Source: Ketogulonicigenium vulgare WSH-001
Lineage (GTDB): Bacteria > Pseudomonadota > Alphaproteobacteria > Rhodobacterales > Rhodobacteraceae
Direction of reading: 5' to 3'
Assembly: GCF_000223375.1 (NCBI RefSeq)
Contig: NC_017384.1
Location: 1,552,501-1,616,500 of the forward strand
Length of the DNA: 64,000 bases
Positions 1-12,480 of the stretch are shown here, piece after piece (position 1 is the stretch's first letter; every line of letters starts with the position of its first letter). The notes below the pieces were generated by a model that had not been told where the DNA came from, searched no databases, and saw only the letters and a program-made list of their open reading frames with translations. Both the position numbers and the translations under genes were made by a program.

Positions 1-803
1 CATTCAGCCGAGCCGCAAATCCCGGTGCGGCGCGTTTTCGCGTTCAGCAGCACGGCCCGCGCCATATCAGGATCGGCAGCGCCGTCGATATAGACGTGGC
101 AGATCCCCTCAAGATGCGCAAACACCGGCACGCGCGCCTCGCGTTGGACAAGACCGACCAGACCCTTGCCGCCGCGCGGCACGATCACGTCGATGAAATC
201 GACGGCGCCCAGCATCGCGGCAACGGCATCACGGTCGCGCACAGGCACCATTTGGATCGCATCTTCGGGCAGGCTAGCCGCGGCCAGCCCCGCGCGCAGG
301 CAGGCCAGAATCGCCGCCGCCGAATGCAGACTTTCCGAGCCGCCGCGCAGAATCACGGCATTTCCGGACTTCAGGCACAACGCCCCGGCATCCGCCGTCA
401 CATTGGGGCGGCTTTCATAGATAACGCCAATCACACCAATCGGCGTGCGCACGCGGCGAATATTCAGGCCCGAGGGCACATCCCAATCGGCAATCACCTC
501 GCCCACCGGGTCCTTTTGCGCCGCGACACTGTCCAGCCCCGCCGCCATCGCGGCAATCCGGTCCGCATCCAGCGCCAGACGATCCATCATCGCGGGGCTC
601 AGGCCTTTTTCGCGCCCGAATTCCAGATCCTTGGCATTGGCGGCGATAATCTCTGCGGTGCGCGCGCGCAGCAGTTTGGCGGCAGTGGTCAGAGCCTCGG
701 CCTTGGCGGTTGGAGATGCAGTGGCCAATACGCGGGCCGCGGCACGGGCCTTTGTACCCATGTCAGCGATCAAAGCGGTATAGTCTTGCTGCATATCCTG
801 CAT
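1..803 (-). CDS. proA: Gamma-glutamyl phosphate reductase, 3' part missing at window edge
   Basis: Second enzyme of proline synthesis: NADPH-dependent reduction of gamma-glutamyl phosphate to glutamate semialdehyde in the cytoplasm. About 267 N-terminal residues are visible (family about 420), and the gene runs off the left edge. The NAD(P)-binding stretch with [11 protein letters not shown] and [13 protein letters not shown] is present, and the catalytic Cys is just inside the window in RTGICGSAE. Two in-frame ATGs lie at 803 and 794; the first is used here. It follows proB by 9 bp, so the pair is surely co-transcribed and acts in sequence. Confidence 0.95.
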   Translation of the reverse strand, partial: MQDMQQDYTALIADMGTKARAAARVLATASPTAKAEALTTAAKLLRARTAEIIAANAKDLEFGREKGLSPAMMDRLALDADRIAAMAAGLDSVAAQKDPVGEVIADWDVPSGLNIRRVRTPIGVIGVIYESRPNVTADAGALCLKSGNAVILRGGSESLHSAAAILACLRAGLAAASLPEDAIQMVPVRDRDAVAAMLGAVDFIDVIVPRGGKGLVGLVQREARVPVFAHLEGICHVYIDGAADPDMARAVLLNAKTRRTGICGSAE

Positions 804-812
804 ATCTTTCCC

Positions 813-3557
<2,745 letters not shown>

Positions 3558-3656
3558 CACGGCCTCCTTTTGAATGGCAGGCTGGCCTTTTCCTAGACCT
3601 GATTGCCCACCGCTGCCCGATGTGCCGGGCGATACATCCCCAGCATGACGCAAATG

Positions 3657-3690
3657 CGAAAAGGGGGTCAGCTTGCGCCGACCCCCTTCC
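3657..3690 (-). terminator. Rho-independent terminator after rpmA
   Basis: A perfect 9-bp stem (AAGGGGGTC / GACCCCCTT at 3661-3669 and 3680-3688) is followed on the minus strand by TTTT. It lies 26 bp past the rpmA stop and should end the rplU-rpmA transcript before the GNAT-obgE-proBA genes. Confidence 0.85.
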
Positions 3691-3715
3691 TGGTTTTTGC
3701 CCTTCCAGGTTCGGC

Positions 3716-3985
3716 TTACTCAGCGGCCTCCGCCACCGGGAGAACCGAAATGAAAGTGCGGCCCTTGAGGCCAGTGTGGAACTTTACAGCACCATCAACG
3801 GTCGCAAAAATCGTGTGATCTTTGCCCATACCGACACCAGCGCCCGGCCACATCTTGGTACCGCGCTGACGCATGATAATGTTGCCCGCGATGACGGCTT
3901 CGCCACCGAATTTCTTCACGCCAAGACGACGGCCAGCCGAATCACGACCGTTGCGCGAGGAACCGCCTGCTTTTTTCGTTGCCAT
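3716..3985 (-). CDS. rpmA: 50S ribosomal protein L27
   Basis: An 89-residue bacterial L27. It has the conserved N-terminus [16 protein letters not shown], which reaches the peptidyl-transferase centre, then [24 protein letters not shown] and a DHTIFA stretch. No N-terminal cleavable extension of the Firmicutes type is present. It follows rplU by 6 bp. Confidence 0.98.
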   Translation of the reverse strand: MATKKAGGSSRNGRDSAGRRLGVKKFGGEAVIAGNIIMRQRGTKMWPGAGVGMGKDHTIFATVDGAVKFHTGLKGRTFISVLPVAEAAE

Positions 3986-3991
3986 GGGGGA

Positions 3992-4348
3992 TTACTCCTT
4001 GCTCGAGGCGCCGACAGCCGCCTTCACACCGGTTGCGTCCGCGCCAGTGGCGAGGATGTCTTTGATACGAACCAGCGTCAGTTGCTGACGGTGACCCTTG
4101 GTGCGCTTCGACGAGTGCTTACGACGACGACGCACGAAATGGATCGTCTTCTCACCTTTGATCTGGTCGATCACTTCAGCTTGCACAGCTGCACCGGCGA
4201 CGACAGGCGCGCCGATTTGATCGCCAACAACCAAAATGGTGTTGAATTGAATGGTTTCACCTGCAGCAGCGTCCAGCTTTTCAACGCGCAGAACGTCGCC
4301 GCTCTGAACTTTGTACTGCTTGCCGCCGGTTTTGATAACCGCAAACAT
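3992..4348 (-). CDS. rplU: 50S ribosomal protein L21
   Basis: A 118-residue L21 with the starting motif MFAVIKTGGKQYKV, the VEKLDAAAGE strand and the basic RRRRKHSSKRTKGHRQ segment that binds 23S rRNA. The C-terminal tail (about 20 residues, alanine-rich) is the modest extension common in alphaproteobacteria. A hairpin-rich leader precedes it (see 4360-4455). Confidence 0.98.
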   Translation of the reverse strand: MFAVIKTGGKQYKVQSGDVLRVEKLDAAAGETIQFNTILVVGDQIGAPVVAGAAVQAEVIDQIKGEKTIHFVRRRRKHSSKRTKGHRQQLTLVRIKDILATGADATGVKAAVGASSKE

Positions 4349-4359
4349 GTTTCACGTCC

Positions 4360-4455
4360 TTCATGATCCGCATCCTTTGGTCCCCACCGTGACAGTGGAT
4401 GTTGCGGCGATTATCGCCACCTTCGGACAGCGCGCCCCGCGAGGGGCGTTTTCTA
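4360..4455 (-). promoter_or_regulatory. Structured leader upstream of rplU
   Basis: On the minus strand the rplU upstream region holds several compact hairpins: CGCCCC/GGGGCG around a 4-base loop (4433-4448), the near-palindrome GGCGAT-T-ATCGCC (about 4407-4419), and a CCAC/GTGG stem near 4385-4399. Ribosomal-protein leaders often bind their own product, so this could be an autoregulatory site. That role is inference only; part of it could equally be promoter DNA. Confidence 0.35.
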
Positions 4456-4502
4456 AAACTTATGGCCGAATCCTTACGAATCCGTAAACCATACTGGGGG
4501 CA

Positions 4503-4524
4503 AAGCCGTCCAGATGGCGGCTTA
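4503..4524 (-). terminator. Weak candidate terminator after the uvrA-DUF2059 pair
   Basis: AAGCCGTC pairs with GGCGGCTT around a short loop (8 bp with one G-T), 30 bp past the DUF2059 stop. Only TTT follows on the minus strand, so termination strength is doubtful. Confidence 0.35.
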
Positions 4525-4553
4525 TCTTGGCATTCCGACCCGAAGTCAAGCGG

Positions 4554-5372
4554 CTATAGGGCCTCGGATGCCAGAAGCTGCGCCGCCGCGCGGCCAAGGT
4601 TAAAAGAGATCTCTTCGAACATCGGATCAAAGGCCGCAGTCGTTGCCCGCGACAGCGCCTTTCCGGCATCGGTTTCCCCAAAAGCGACAAAGGCTTGCAC
4701 ATCTTCGTCGCTGACCGGCGCATAGGCCATCAGCATGAAAGCATAAAGCCATTCCACCGTGCCCGCGCGCAGATCATCGGCCTGCGCCATCACTTCGGAC
4801 AGGATGATATCGTCGGTGACGTCCCCCTCGCCCTCGGCCATACCGCGATAAAAGGCCAGATTGGAATTCAGTGCCGAGGCGACATTCATTTCCACCAGAT
4901 CACCGCGCGCAACCAGATCGGCGATCAGCTCGGCCCGGGGCGTTTTGCGGGCGATCGTCACGGCCGCGTATTCAATGGCCTCGTCGCGCACATCATCCGC
5001 CAGCATCGCCTCGCGCGCGGCGAGTTCCAGCTGCAGCATCTCGCGCGAGGGGGCGGTGGTCGCAAAGGTCAGCAGCGCGTCCAGATCGACGCCGTCCAGC
5101 GCCGCATACCAATCGCCGCGCACCTGCGACATCATCCAATCGCGATCATGAATAGCCGCGACCGCCTCTTGCCATTTGGCGCTCGGCGGCAGGCCGGTCA
5201 TGCCTTCGGATAATTCCAGGCCGAAATCCGTGCTTTCGCGTGCCATCACATCGGTGATCTGCGGAAACAGCAGGGCCTCGAACAGCGCATCAGCCTTGGC
5301 CTGATCAACCTCGGCACTGGCGGATTGTGCGGCCAGCACAAAGGCGGTGGCCGCAAATAAGTTACGCCACAT
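4554..5372 (-). CDS. Exported DUF2059-family protein
   Basis: A 272-residue protein with a clear signal peptide ([20 protein letters not shown], cleavage after ASA), so probably periplasmic. The mature part is helical and acidic and ends in the DUF2059-like segment (about residues 220-265: [19 protein letters not shown]). Its biochemical function is unknown. The start at 5372 has GGAGG six bases upstream and overlaps the uvrA end by 11 bp, so it is probably co-transcribed with uvrA. An upstream ATG at 5390 would add six residues before the signal peptide and is less likely. Confidence 0.75.
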   Translation of the reverse strand: MWRNLFAATAFVLAAQSASAEVDQAKADALFEALLFPQITDVMARESTDFGLELSEGMTGLPPSAKWQEAVAAIHDRDWMMSQVRGDWYAALDGVDLDALLTFATTAPSREMLQLELAAREAMLADDVRDEAIEYAAVTIARKTPRAELIADLVARGDLVEMNVASALNSNLAFYRGMAEGEGDVTDDIILSEVMAQADDLRAGTVEWLYAFMLMAYAPVSDEDVQAFVAFGETDAGKALSRATTAAFDPMFEEISFNLGRAAAQLLASEAL

Positions 5373-8229
5373 GGCCCGCCTCCAGTGCATGGCCGCGCTC
5401 TAGCAGCGGCTTTAGGTAATGGCCGGTATGGCTTTCCGCCACCTCGGCCACCTGTTCAGGCGTGCCGGTTGCGACGATATAGCCACCGCCGGTGCCGCCC
5501 TCGGGCCCGATATCAATGACCCAATCTGCGGTCTTCACCACATCAAGGTTATGTTCGATCACCACCACGGTATTCCCCTGATCTACCAACTCGTGCAGCA
5601 CATCGAGCAATTTGCGCACATCCTCGAAATGGAGACCCGTGGTCGGTTCATCAAGGATATAAAGCGTGCGCCCCGTGGATCTTCGCGAAAGTTCCTTGGC
5701 CAGCTTCACCCGCTGCGCCTCGCCGCCCGACAGGGTGGTCGCTTGTTGGCCGACTTTCACATAGCCAAGGCCGACATGGCACAGCGCATTCATCTTATCG
5801 CGGATGGGCGGCACCGCGCTGAAAAAGTCTGCCGCTTCCTCGATGGTCATATCAAGGACATTGGCGATGCTTTTGTCCTTGAACTTCACCTCGAGCGTTT
5901 CGCGGTTATAGCGCGCGCCGTGGCAGGTCTCGCAGGTCACATAGACATCGGCCAGAAAGTGCATCTCGATCTTCAAAAGGCCGTCGCCCTGACAGGCCTC
6001 GCAGCGACCGCCCTTGACGTTAAAGCTGAAACGACCAGGGCCATAGCCGCGCGCCTTTGCCTCGGGCAGGCCGGCAAACCATTGGCGGATCTGGTCAAAC
6101 GCGCCGGTATAAGTGGCGGGGTTCGACCGCGGCGTGCGGCCGATGGCGCGCTGGTCGATGTCGATGACCTTATCAAGATGCTCGAACCCTTTGATCGTCT
6201 CGCACGGCGCGGGCACTTCGCGGGCGCCGTTCAGCTTCATCGCCGCGTTCTTATACAGCGTCTCGATGGTCAGGGTGGATTTACCACCGCCCGACACGCC
6301 GGTCACACAAACGAATTTGCCCAGCGGGAAATCAACCGTCACATCATGCAGGTTGTTGCCGCTGGCCTTGACCACCGTCAGCTTTTTGCCGGTGCCTTTG
6401 CGGCGCTTTTGCGGCACGGAAATCCGGCGCTGTCCTGACAGATATTGCCCGGTCAGCGAATTCGGATCAGCCTCGATCTGCGCGGGTGTCCCCTGCGAGA
6501 CGATCTGCCCGCCATGCACGCCCGCCCCCGGCCCCACGTCAAAGACGTAATCAGCGGTGCGGATCGCATCCTCGTCATGCTCGACCACCAGCACGGTATT
6601 GCCCTGATCACGCAGGTTGCGCAGCGCGTCCAGCAGGCGGTCGTTGTCGCGCTGGTGCAGACCAATCGAGGGCTCGTCCAGCACATAAAGCACGCCTGTC
6701 AGGCCAGAGCCGATCTGACTGGCCAGCCTGATCCGCTGGCTTTCACCGCCCGATAGCGTGCCGGATGCCCGGCTGAGCGTCAGATATTCCAGCCCCACAT
6801 TGTTCAAGAACCCCAGACGTTCGCGGATTTCCTTGATAATCGCGACGGCGATCTGGCCTTTTTGCTGGCTGAGGGCCTCGGGCACGGTCTGCACCCAAGC
6901 ATAGGCCTCTTTCACCGATTGCGCGACGACCTGCCCGACATGCATATCGCCCACACGTACGGCCAGCGCCTCGGGGCGCAAACGATAGCCACCGCAGGTC
7001 TGGCAGGGACGGTTGTTCTGATACTGCTCCATATCCTCACGCGACCAATTGCTGTCGGTCTCGCGATAGCGGCGCTGCAGGTTGGGGACGACCCCCTCGA
7101 ACGTACGAGTGACGTTATAGCTGCGACCCCCGTCATCATATCGGAAGGCCAGCTCCTCGGTGCCCGAGCCATGCAGCACGACCTGTTTCACACTCTCGGG
7201 CAGGTCTTTCCACGGCGTCTTGGCGTCGAATGCGTAATGCTTGGCCAGCCCCTCGATCGTCTGCAGCCAGAAGGGCGATTTGGTTTTCCCCCATGGCGCG
7301 ACCGCGCCTTTCAGCAGGCTGAGGGTCAGATCCGGCACGATCAGCCGCTCGTCAAAGAACAACTCGACCCCAAGGCCGTCACAATCGGGACAAGCGCCCA
7401 GCGGCGTGTTGAACGAGAACAGGCGCGGCTCGATCTCGGGGATGGTGAAACCCGATACCGGACAGGCGAATTTTTCCGAAAAGGTGATGCGTTCTGGGTC
7501 GCCCTCGCTGGGGGCGGTTTCCAGCACGGCGATCCCATCAGCCAGATTCAACGCCGTGCGAAAGCTTTCCGCAAGCCGCGTCTCCATACCAGCACGCACG
7601 ACAATCCGGTCAACCACCACGTCGATGTCATGGCGGAATTTCTTGTCCAGCGTGGGCGGCGTGTCGAGTTCATAGAACTCGCCGTCCACTTTCACCCGCT
7701 GAAAGCCCTGCTTGCGCAGCTCCAGCATCTCTTTCTTATACTCGCCCTTGCGGTCGCGCACGACGGGCGCCAGCAAATAGCCGCGCGTCCCCTCGGGCAT
7801 GGCCATGGTGCGGTCGACCATATCCTGCACCTGCTGCGCCTCGATCGGCAGGCCGGTCGCGGGGCTATAGGGGGTGCCGGCGCGCGCGAACAGCAGGCGC
7901 AGATAGTCGTAAATCTCGGTCACCGTCCCGACGGTCGAGCGCGGGTTCTTTGACGTGGTTTTCTGTTCAATCGAGATCGCGGGCGACAGGCCCGTGATGT
8001 GATCGACATCCGGCTTTTCCATCATATCGAGGAACTGCCGCGCATAGGCCGACAGGCTTTCGACATAGCGGCGCTGCCCCTCGGCATAGATCGTGTCGAA
8101 GGCAATCGAGGATTTCCCCGATCCCGACAGGCCCGTCATCACCACCAGCTGATTGCGGGGGATATCCAGTGACACATTCTTCAGATTATGCTCGCGCGCG
8201 CCGCGCACTTCGATGAACTTCTGTTCCAT
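5362..8229 (-). CDS. uvrA: Excinuclease ABC subunit A
   Basis: Damage-recognition ATPase of nucleotide excision repair, working with UvrB and UvrC. The 955 residues match the usual length. Two ABC ATPase modules are seen: Walker [10 protein letters not shown] near residue 35 and GVSGGGKST near residue 640, each with an ABC signature ([10 protein letters not shown] and [10 protein letters not shown]). Zinc-finger cysteines CPVSGF and CPDCDG are in the first half and CEACQGDG...CETCHG in the second. A LexA-type box lies 68-82 bp upstream. AGGA precedes the ATG. Confidence 0.98.
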   Translation of the reverse strand: MEQKFIEVRGAREHNLKNVSLDIPRNQLVVMTGLSGSGKSSIAFDTIYAEGQRRYVESLSAYARQFLDMMEKPDVDHITGLSPAISIEQKTTSKNPRSTVGTVTEIYDYLRLLFARAGTPYSPATGLPIEAQQVQDMVDRTMAMPEGTRGYLLAPVVRDRKGEYKKEMLELRKQGFQRVKVDGEFYELDTPPTLDKKFRHDIDVVVDRIVVRAGMETRLAESFRTALNLADGIAVLETAPSEGDPERITFSEKFACPVSGFTIPEIEPRLFSFNTPLGACPDCDGLGVELFFDERLIVPDLTLSLLKGAVAPWGKTKSPFWLQTIEGLAKHYAFDAKTPWKDLPESVKQVVLHGSGTEELAFRYDDGGRSYNVTRTFEGVVPNLQRRYRETDSNWSREDMEQYQNNRPCQTCGGYRLRPEALAVRVGDMHVGQVVAQSVKEAYAWVQTVPEALSQQKGQIAVAIIKEIRERLGFLNNVGLEYLTLSRASGTLSGGESQRIRLASQIGSGLTGVLYVLDEPSIGLHQRDNDRLLDALRNLRDQGNTVLVVEHDEDAIRTADYVFDVGPGAGVHGGQIVSQGTPAQIEADPNSLTGQYLSGQRRISVPQKRRKGTGKKLTVVKASGNNLHDVTVDFPLGKFVCVTGVSGGGKSTLTIETLYKNAAMKLNGAREVPAPCETIKGFEHLDKVIDIDQRAIGRTPRSNPATYTGAFDQIRQWFAGLPEAKARGYGPGRFSFNVKGGRCEACQGDGLLKIEMHFLADVYVTCETCHGARYNRETLEVKFKDKSIANVLDMTIEEAADFFSAVPPIRDKMNALCHVGLGYVKVGQQATTLSGGEAQRVKLAKELSRRSTGRTLYILDEPTTGLHFEDVRKLLDVLHELVDQGNTVVVIEHNLDVVKTADWVIDIGPEGGTGGGYIVATGTPEQVAEVAESHTGHYLKPLLERGHALEAGHVA

Positions 8230-8296
8230 GTCACTGTCCTTTGCACATTCTGTTAAGGAATAGGTCTGCGACGTTGCAAACTCAAGCGCGAAGTGA

Positions 8297-8311
8297 GAAC
8301 ATTAGCTGAAC
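8297..8311. promoter_or_regulatory. Alphaproteobacterial LexA (SOS) box between uvrA and the GFA gene
   Basis: Reads GAAC-ATTAGCT-GAAC on plus, i.e. GTTC-N7-GTTC on minus, the direct-repeat LexA site established for Rhodobacter and other alphaproteobacteria. It lies 68 bp upstream of the uvrA ATG and 15 bp upstream of the GFA-family ATG, so it could control both divergent genes. Confidence 0.85.
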
Positions 8312-8326
8312 ATTAGGGAGTTCGCC

Positions 8327-8677
8327 ATGACAACCGCGCATTACACCGGCAGCTGCCAATGCGGCGCCATTGCCTATACGGTCGATGCCGATCTGGACAG
8401 CACCGTCACCTGCAACTGCTCGCGCTGCAAAAGGCTGGGGTCGGTGATGACCTTTGTGCCCGCCAGCGCCTTTCACCTGACCAAGGATGGGCCGGTGACA
8501 AGCTATAAATTCAACAAGTTGCACATCGAACATACCTTCTGTCCGACCTGCGGCATTCAGGTCTATGCGCGCGGCGACAGCCCCGATGGCCCGGTTGTCG
8601 CCGTGAATTGCAATACGATGGATGATGTCGATCCGCGCGCGCTGAAGTCGCATTTCTACGACGGCGCGGCGATGTAA
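8327..8677 (+). CDS. GFA (glutathione-dependent formaldehyde-activating)-family protein
   Basis: A 116-residue zinc protein of the GFA/CENP-V fold (DUF636). Zinc ligands are visible as CQCG near residue 9, CNCSRC near residue 30 and CPTCG near residue 73, the typical spacing. Most members have no proven reaction; the formaldehyde-glutathione role holds for Gfa itself and should not be assumed here. AGGGAG lies just upstream of the ATG. The gene faces away from uvrA and shares its LexA-box intergenic region. Confidence 0.85.
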   Translation: MTTAHYTGSCQCGAIAYTVDADLDSTVTCNCSRCKRLGSVMTFVPASAFHLTKDGPVTSYKFNKLHIEHTFCPTCGIQVYARGDSPDGPVVAVNCNTMDDVDPRALKSHFYDGAAM

Positions 8678-8702
8678 AAAGGGGGCCTTTCGTCCCCCCT
8701 TC
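8676..8702. terminator. Bidirectional terminator between the GFA gene and lpdA
   Basis: AAGGGGG (8679-8685) pairs with CCCCCCTT (8695-8702). On the minus strand it is followed by TTTTTA, a good terminator for lpdA; on plus it sits right after the GFA stop. Confidence 0.8.
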
Positions 8703-8707
8703 ACGTT

Positions 8708-10096
8708 TTAGAAATGAATGGCGCGGCCGTAGGCGTCCAGCACCGATTCGTGCATCATCTCGCTGAGAGTCGGATGCGGGAAGACGGTTTCCATCAGCTC
8801 GGCCTCGGTCGTCTCCAGCGTGCGGCCGATGACATAGCCCTGGATCAGCTCGGTCACTTCGGCGCCAACCATATGGGCGCCTAGCAGCTCGCCGGTTTTG
8901 GCGTCGAAAATGGTTTTCACCAGACCGTCCGGCTCGCCCAGCGCGATGGCCTTACCATTGCCGATAAATGGGAAGCGGCCAACCTTGACCTCATAGCCCT
9001 TTTCCTTCGCCTTCGCCTCGGTCAAGCCAACCGATGCGACCTGCGGATAGCAATAGGTGCAACCCGCGATGCTTTCGGGGCGCACGGCATGGGGATGCTG
9101 GCCTGCGACAAGTTCGGCAACCATCACGCCCTCATGGCTGGCCTTATGCGCCAACCACGGCGCGCCCGCGATATCGCCGATCGCATAAAGGCCGTCGACG
9201 CCGGTGCGGCAGAATTCATCGACAACGACATGGGTGCGGTCGATCTTAACGCCCAGCGCCTCTAGGCCGAGGCCTTCGACATTGCCTACGATCCCAACAG
9301 CCGAGATCACGGTGTCAAACTCAAGCTGCTCGACTTTGCCGTTTGCCTCGATATGGGCGGTGACTTTGCCCTTGCCACGATCAAGCTGCTTGACGGTGGC
9401 CTTTTCCATGATCGTCATGCCTTGCTTGACGAACTGCTTTTTCGCAAAGGCGGAAATCTCGGCATCTTCGACAGGTAGGATACGGTCCATCACCTCGACC
9501 ACGGTGGTTTTCGCGCCCAGCGTATTGAAGAAGCTGGCAAATTCGATGCCAATCGCGCCAGAGCCGATCACCAGCAGGTTTTTCGGCATCCGCTTGGCGA
9601 CCAGCGCCTCGCGATAGCTCCAGACCAGATCGCCGTCCGCCTCAAGGCCCGGCAGGGTGCGCGCGCGCGCGCCAGTGGCCAGCACGATGGCGGGGGCGGT
9701 CAGATCCTCGGTGCCCTTATCGGTTGTCACGCGCACCTGACCTTTGGCGGGGATGGTCGCCTCGCCCATGATGACGGTGACTTTGTTCTTTTTCAGCAGA
9801 TGGCCGACGCCGCCCGACAGCTGTTTCGCCACGCCGCGCGAGCGCTGCACGACAGCATCCAGATCAAAGCCCAACCCCTCGGCCTTCAGCCCGAACTCCT
9901 TGGCGCGGTGCATCAGGTGGAACACTTCGGCCGAGCGCAGCAGCGCTTTGGTCGGGATGCAGCCCCAGTTCAGGCAGATGCCGCCCAGATGGGCGCGTTC
10001 CACGACCGCGACTTTCAACCCCAGCTGTGCGCCGCGAATGGCGGCAACATAGCCGCCGGGGCCGGCACCAATCACGATCATATCGAACTTTTGCAT
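8708..10096 (-). CDS. lpdA: Dihydrolipoyl dehydrogenase
   Basis: E3 flavoprotein of 2-oxoacid dehydrogenase or glycine cleavage complexes, re-oxidising dihydrolipoamide with NAD+. The 462 residues include the FAD motif VIGAGPGGYVAA at the N-terminus, the redox disulfide GGICLNWGCIPTK, an NAD-binding GSGAIGIEFASFF near residue 178, the second FAD motif YAIGDIAG and the C-terminal HPTLSEMMHE with the catalytic His. TAGGAG precedes the start. No E1/E2 genes are adjacent, so the partner complex cannot be told from this window. Confidence 0.96.
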   Translation of the reverse strand: MQKFDMIVIGAGPGGYVAAIRGAQLGLKVAVVERAHLGGICLNWGCIPTKALLRSAEVFHLMHRAKEFGLKAEGLGFDLDAVVQRSRGVAKQLSGGVGHLLKKNKVTVIMGEATIPAKGQVRVTTDKGTEDLTAPAIVLATGARARTLPGLEADGDLVWSYREALVAKRMPKNLLVIGSGAIGIEFASFFNTLGAKTTVVEVMDRILPVEDAEISAFAKKQFVKQGMTIMEKATVKQLDRGKGKVTAHIEANGKVEQLEFDTVISAVGIVGNVEGLGLEALGVKIDRTHVVVDEFCRTGVDGLYAIGDIAGAPWLAHKASHEGVMVAELVAGQHPHAVRPESIAGCTYCYPQVASVGLTEAKAKEKGYEVKVGRFPFIGNGKAIALGEPDGLVKTIFDAKTGELLGAHMVGAEVTELIQGYVIGRTLETTEAELMETVFPHPTLSEMMHESVLDAYGRAIHF

Positions 10097-10155
10097 CGGT
10101 CTGCTCCTATTTTCGCTATCTGCGATCAGGCCGCACTAAGGGGCGCGACCGGAAA

Positions 10156-11433
10156 TTAGTTTGACGTTAAACCATTTTCCGCAGCATCGCCAGATGCCGC
10201 TTCGGCAACTGCCTCGGCCACAACCTGAACCGCAACGGCCGATGACCCGGCCAGCAAATGTTGGTGGGCCGCAGGCTCGCCCACGATCTCTTTGTTCGGC
10301 ACCCGGCGCAAGCGCCAAGCGGCATAAAGGCCCAGCGCCAGCATGACCACGGCGATCACCAGCCAGAACCCCTGCGGCCCGACATTGTCCAGCATCCAGC
10401 CCAAGATCAGCGGCCCGGAAATCGACCCCATCCCGTTGATAAACAACAACCCGCCCGAGGCGGCTGGCATCTCATCCGCCTCAAGATAGTCATTCGCATG
10501 GGCGATAATCACCGGATAAACCGTGTTCGATGTGCCCCCCACCACGGCAGCCGCCACCAAGATCAGCCAGATCTGGCCGGGGATCAAAAACGCCAGCAGC
10601 GCAGCCGCGCCGCCAATCGCCGCCAAAGTTCCGATCAGGATGCGGCGATCCATACGGTCCGCCAGCCACCCGACCGGAAACTGCAGGATCAGCGCTGCAA
10701 GATAAGTCAGTCCGATCATCAAGGTGATTTGCTCGACCGGCATGCCAACGCGCACGCCGTAAATCGCGGCCATCCCGAACTGCGCGGCGAACACACTGCC
10801 CAGCAGGAACATCCCCGCGCAAGCGAGGGGCGAGGCCTGCACCAGACGCCGCAGCGGCAGTGATTTCGTCTGATCAAAGGTCGGCGTCACGCGGCTGGTC
10901 GTCAGCAGCATCGGCGCAAAACACAGCGAGATAATGATCGAGGCGATGCCGAACAGTTGGAACCCCGCCACATCACCGCTGGCCGCCAACACCTGTGACA
11001 TGATGATGCCCGCCATTTGCATCCACATATACAGCGACAGCGCCTGCGCGCGGTTTTCATTGGAGACCGTGCTGTTCAGCCAGCTTTCCACGACGATATA
11101 GGCGCCGCAAAAACAAAAGCCGATCATCGCGCGTTCAATCATCCAGGCGATGGGGCTGGGCCACAGCGAATATAGCACGAAAATCGCCGAGATCATCGAC
11201 GCCAGCGCCGCGAACACCCGCACATGCCCCACCTGCCGGATCATCTTTGGTGCGATGGTCGAGGCCAGCATGAACCCTACAAAATAGGCCGATGTCACCA
11301 TCGCCATCGAGAAGGTCGAAAAGCCTTCCAGCTCGCCGCGCAGACCCAGCAGCGTGCCCTGCATACCATTGCCGATCATCAGCATGAAAATGCCAACGAA
11401 AATCGCCCAAGACCCGATCAAGACGCGAAACAT
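10156..11433 (-). CDS. MFS transporter (YcaD-like)
   Basis: A 425-residue major facilitator with 12 predicted membrane segments, the loop motif GWLADRMDRRILIG between segments 8 and 9, and a central cytoplasmic loop. Residues after about 385 form a non-membrane tail rich in alanine and glutamate. The pattern resembles the YcaD/CsbX-type branch, whose substrates are unknown. It starts 3 bp after the queA stop, so it belongs to the AsmA-like/queA transcript. Confidence 0.85.
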   Translation of the reverse strand: MFRVLIGSWAIFVGIFMLMIGNGMQGTLLGLRGELEGFSTFSMAMVTSAYFVGFMLASTIAPKMIRQVGHVRVFAALASMISAIFVLYSLWPSPIAWMIERAMIGFCFCGAYIVVESWLNSTVSNENRAQALSLYMWMQMAGIIMSQVLAASGDVAGFQLFGIASIIISLCFAPMLLTTSRVTPTFDQTKSLPLRRLVQASPLACAGMFLLGSVFAAQFGMAAIYGVRVGMPVEQITLMIGLTYLAALILQFPVGWLADRMDRRILIGTLAAIGGAAALLAFLIPGQIWLILVAAAVVGGTSNTVYPVIIAHANDYLEADEMPAASGGLLFINGMGSISGPLILGWMLDNVGPQGFWLVIAVVMLALGLYAAWRLRRVPNKEIVGEPAAHQHLLAGSSAVAVQVVAEAVAEAASGDAAENGLTSN

Positions 11434-11436
11434 GGA

Positions 11437-12480
11437 TCAGCCCTTCGGCAGCAGCAGCGACGCGTCGCCATAGGAAAAGAACCGATAGCGCTGTGCGATT
11501 GCATGATCATAAATCGCCCGAATGCGGTCCGCACCCATCAGGCCGGAAACCAGCATCATCAGCGTTGATTTGGGCAGGTGAAAATTGGTCACCAACCCAT
11601 CCGCGACGCGAAAGTTAAAGCCGGGCGTGATGAAGATATCCGTCTCGCCCACCCATGGCGCGATTGCACCCGTATCGCGCGCGGCGGTTTCCAATAGGCG
11701 CAGCGCGGTGGTGCCAACCGGGATCACGCGCCCGCCTGCGGCTTTGGTCGCCGCGATTTCAGCGGCGGCGGTTGCGGTGACCTCGCCCCATTCGGCGTGC
11801 ATTTTGTGCTGGGCGATATCGTCGACTTTGACCGGCAGGAAGGTCCCCGCCCCCACATGCAGCGTCACGCGTGTCAGCGTCACACCGCGCGCGGCCAAAG
11901 CGGCCATAACAGCCGCGTCAAAGTGCAGCGACGCGGTCGGCGCGGCAACCGCACCGGGGCGGTCGGCCCAAATGGTCTGGTAATCCTGCAAATCCTGCGC
12001 ATCGGCGGCGCGGCGCGCGGCGATATAGGGCGGCAGCGGCATCTGGCCCGCCTCGGCCAGGGCCGCATCGAAATCATCACCCGTCAGGTTGAACCGCAGC
12101 TTGGCCTGATCGCCATCGCGCCCGATCAAGGTTGCGGATAGGCGGGAGGTAAAGACGATATCCTCGCCCTCGTGCAGTTTGCGCAGCGGTTTGATCAGCG
12201 CCATCCACGCCCCATCGGCGGTGGGCTGCAGCAAGGTGACCTCGATCCGCGCGGTCGCCTCGCCGCGATGGCGCAGTCCGGACAGGCGGGCGGGGATGAC
12301 CTTTGTATCATTCAACACCAGCCGGTCGCCGGGGTTAAATTGCGCCGCAAGTTCCGCAACCGTCAGATCCGAGATCGTATCGCCCCGCGCGACCAGCAGC
12401 TTGGCCGCAGTGCGAGGCACGGCAGGGCGCAGCGCGATCAAATCCTCGGGCAGGGTAAAGTCAAAATCCGAAAGTTTCAT
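11437..12480 (-). CDS. queA: S-adenosylmethionine:tRNA ribosyltransferase-isomerase
   Basis: Makes epoxyqueuosine in tRNA anticodons by transferring the ribosyl group of AdoMet to 7-aminomethyl-7-deazaguanine. The 347 residues start with [16 protein letters not shown] and include the signature segments [22 protein letters not shown]-type [13 protein letters not shown] and [14 protein letters not shown]. Length is normal. It overlaps the AsmA-like gene by 4 bp (ATGA), indicating coupling. Confidence 0.97.
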   Translation of the reverse strand: MKLSDFDFTLPEDLIALRPAVPRTAAKLLVARGDTISDLTVAELAAQFNPGDRLVLNDTKVIPARLSGLRHRGEATARIEVTLLQPTADGAWMALIKPLRKLHEGEDIVFTSRLSATLIGRDGDQAKLRFNLTGDDFDAALAEAGQMPLPPYIAARRAADAQDLQDYQTIWADRPGAVAAPTASLHFDAAVMAALAARGVTLTRVTLHVGAGTFLPVKVDDIAQHKMHAEWGEVTATAAAEIAATKAAGGRVIPVGTTALRLLETAARDTGAIAPWVGETDIFITPGFNFRVADGLVTNFHLPKSTLMMLVSGLMGADRIRAIYDHAIAQRYRFFSYGDASLLLPKG

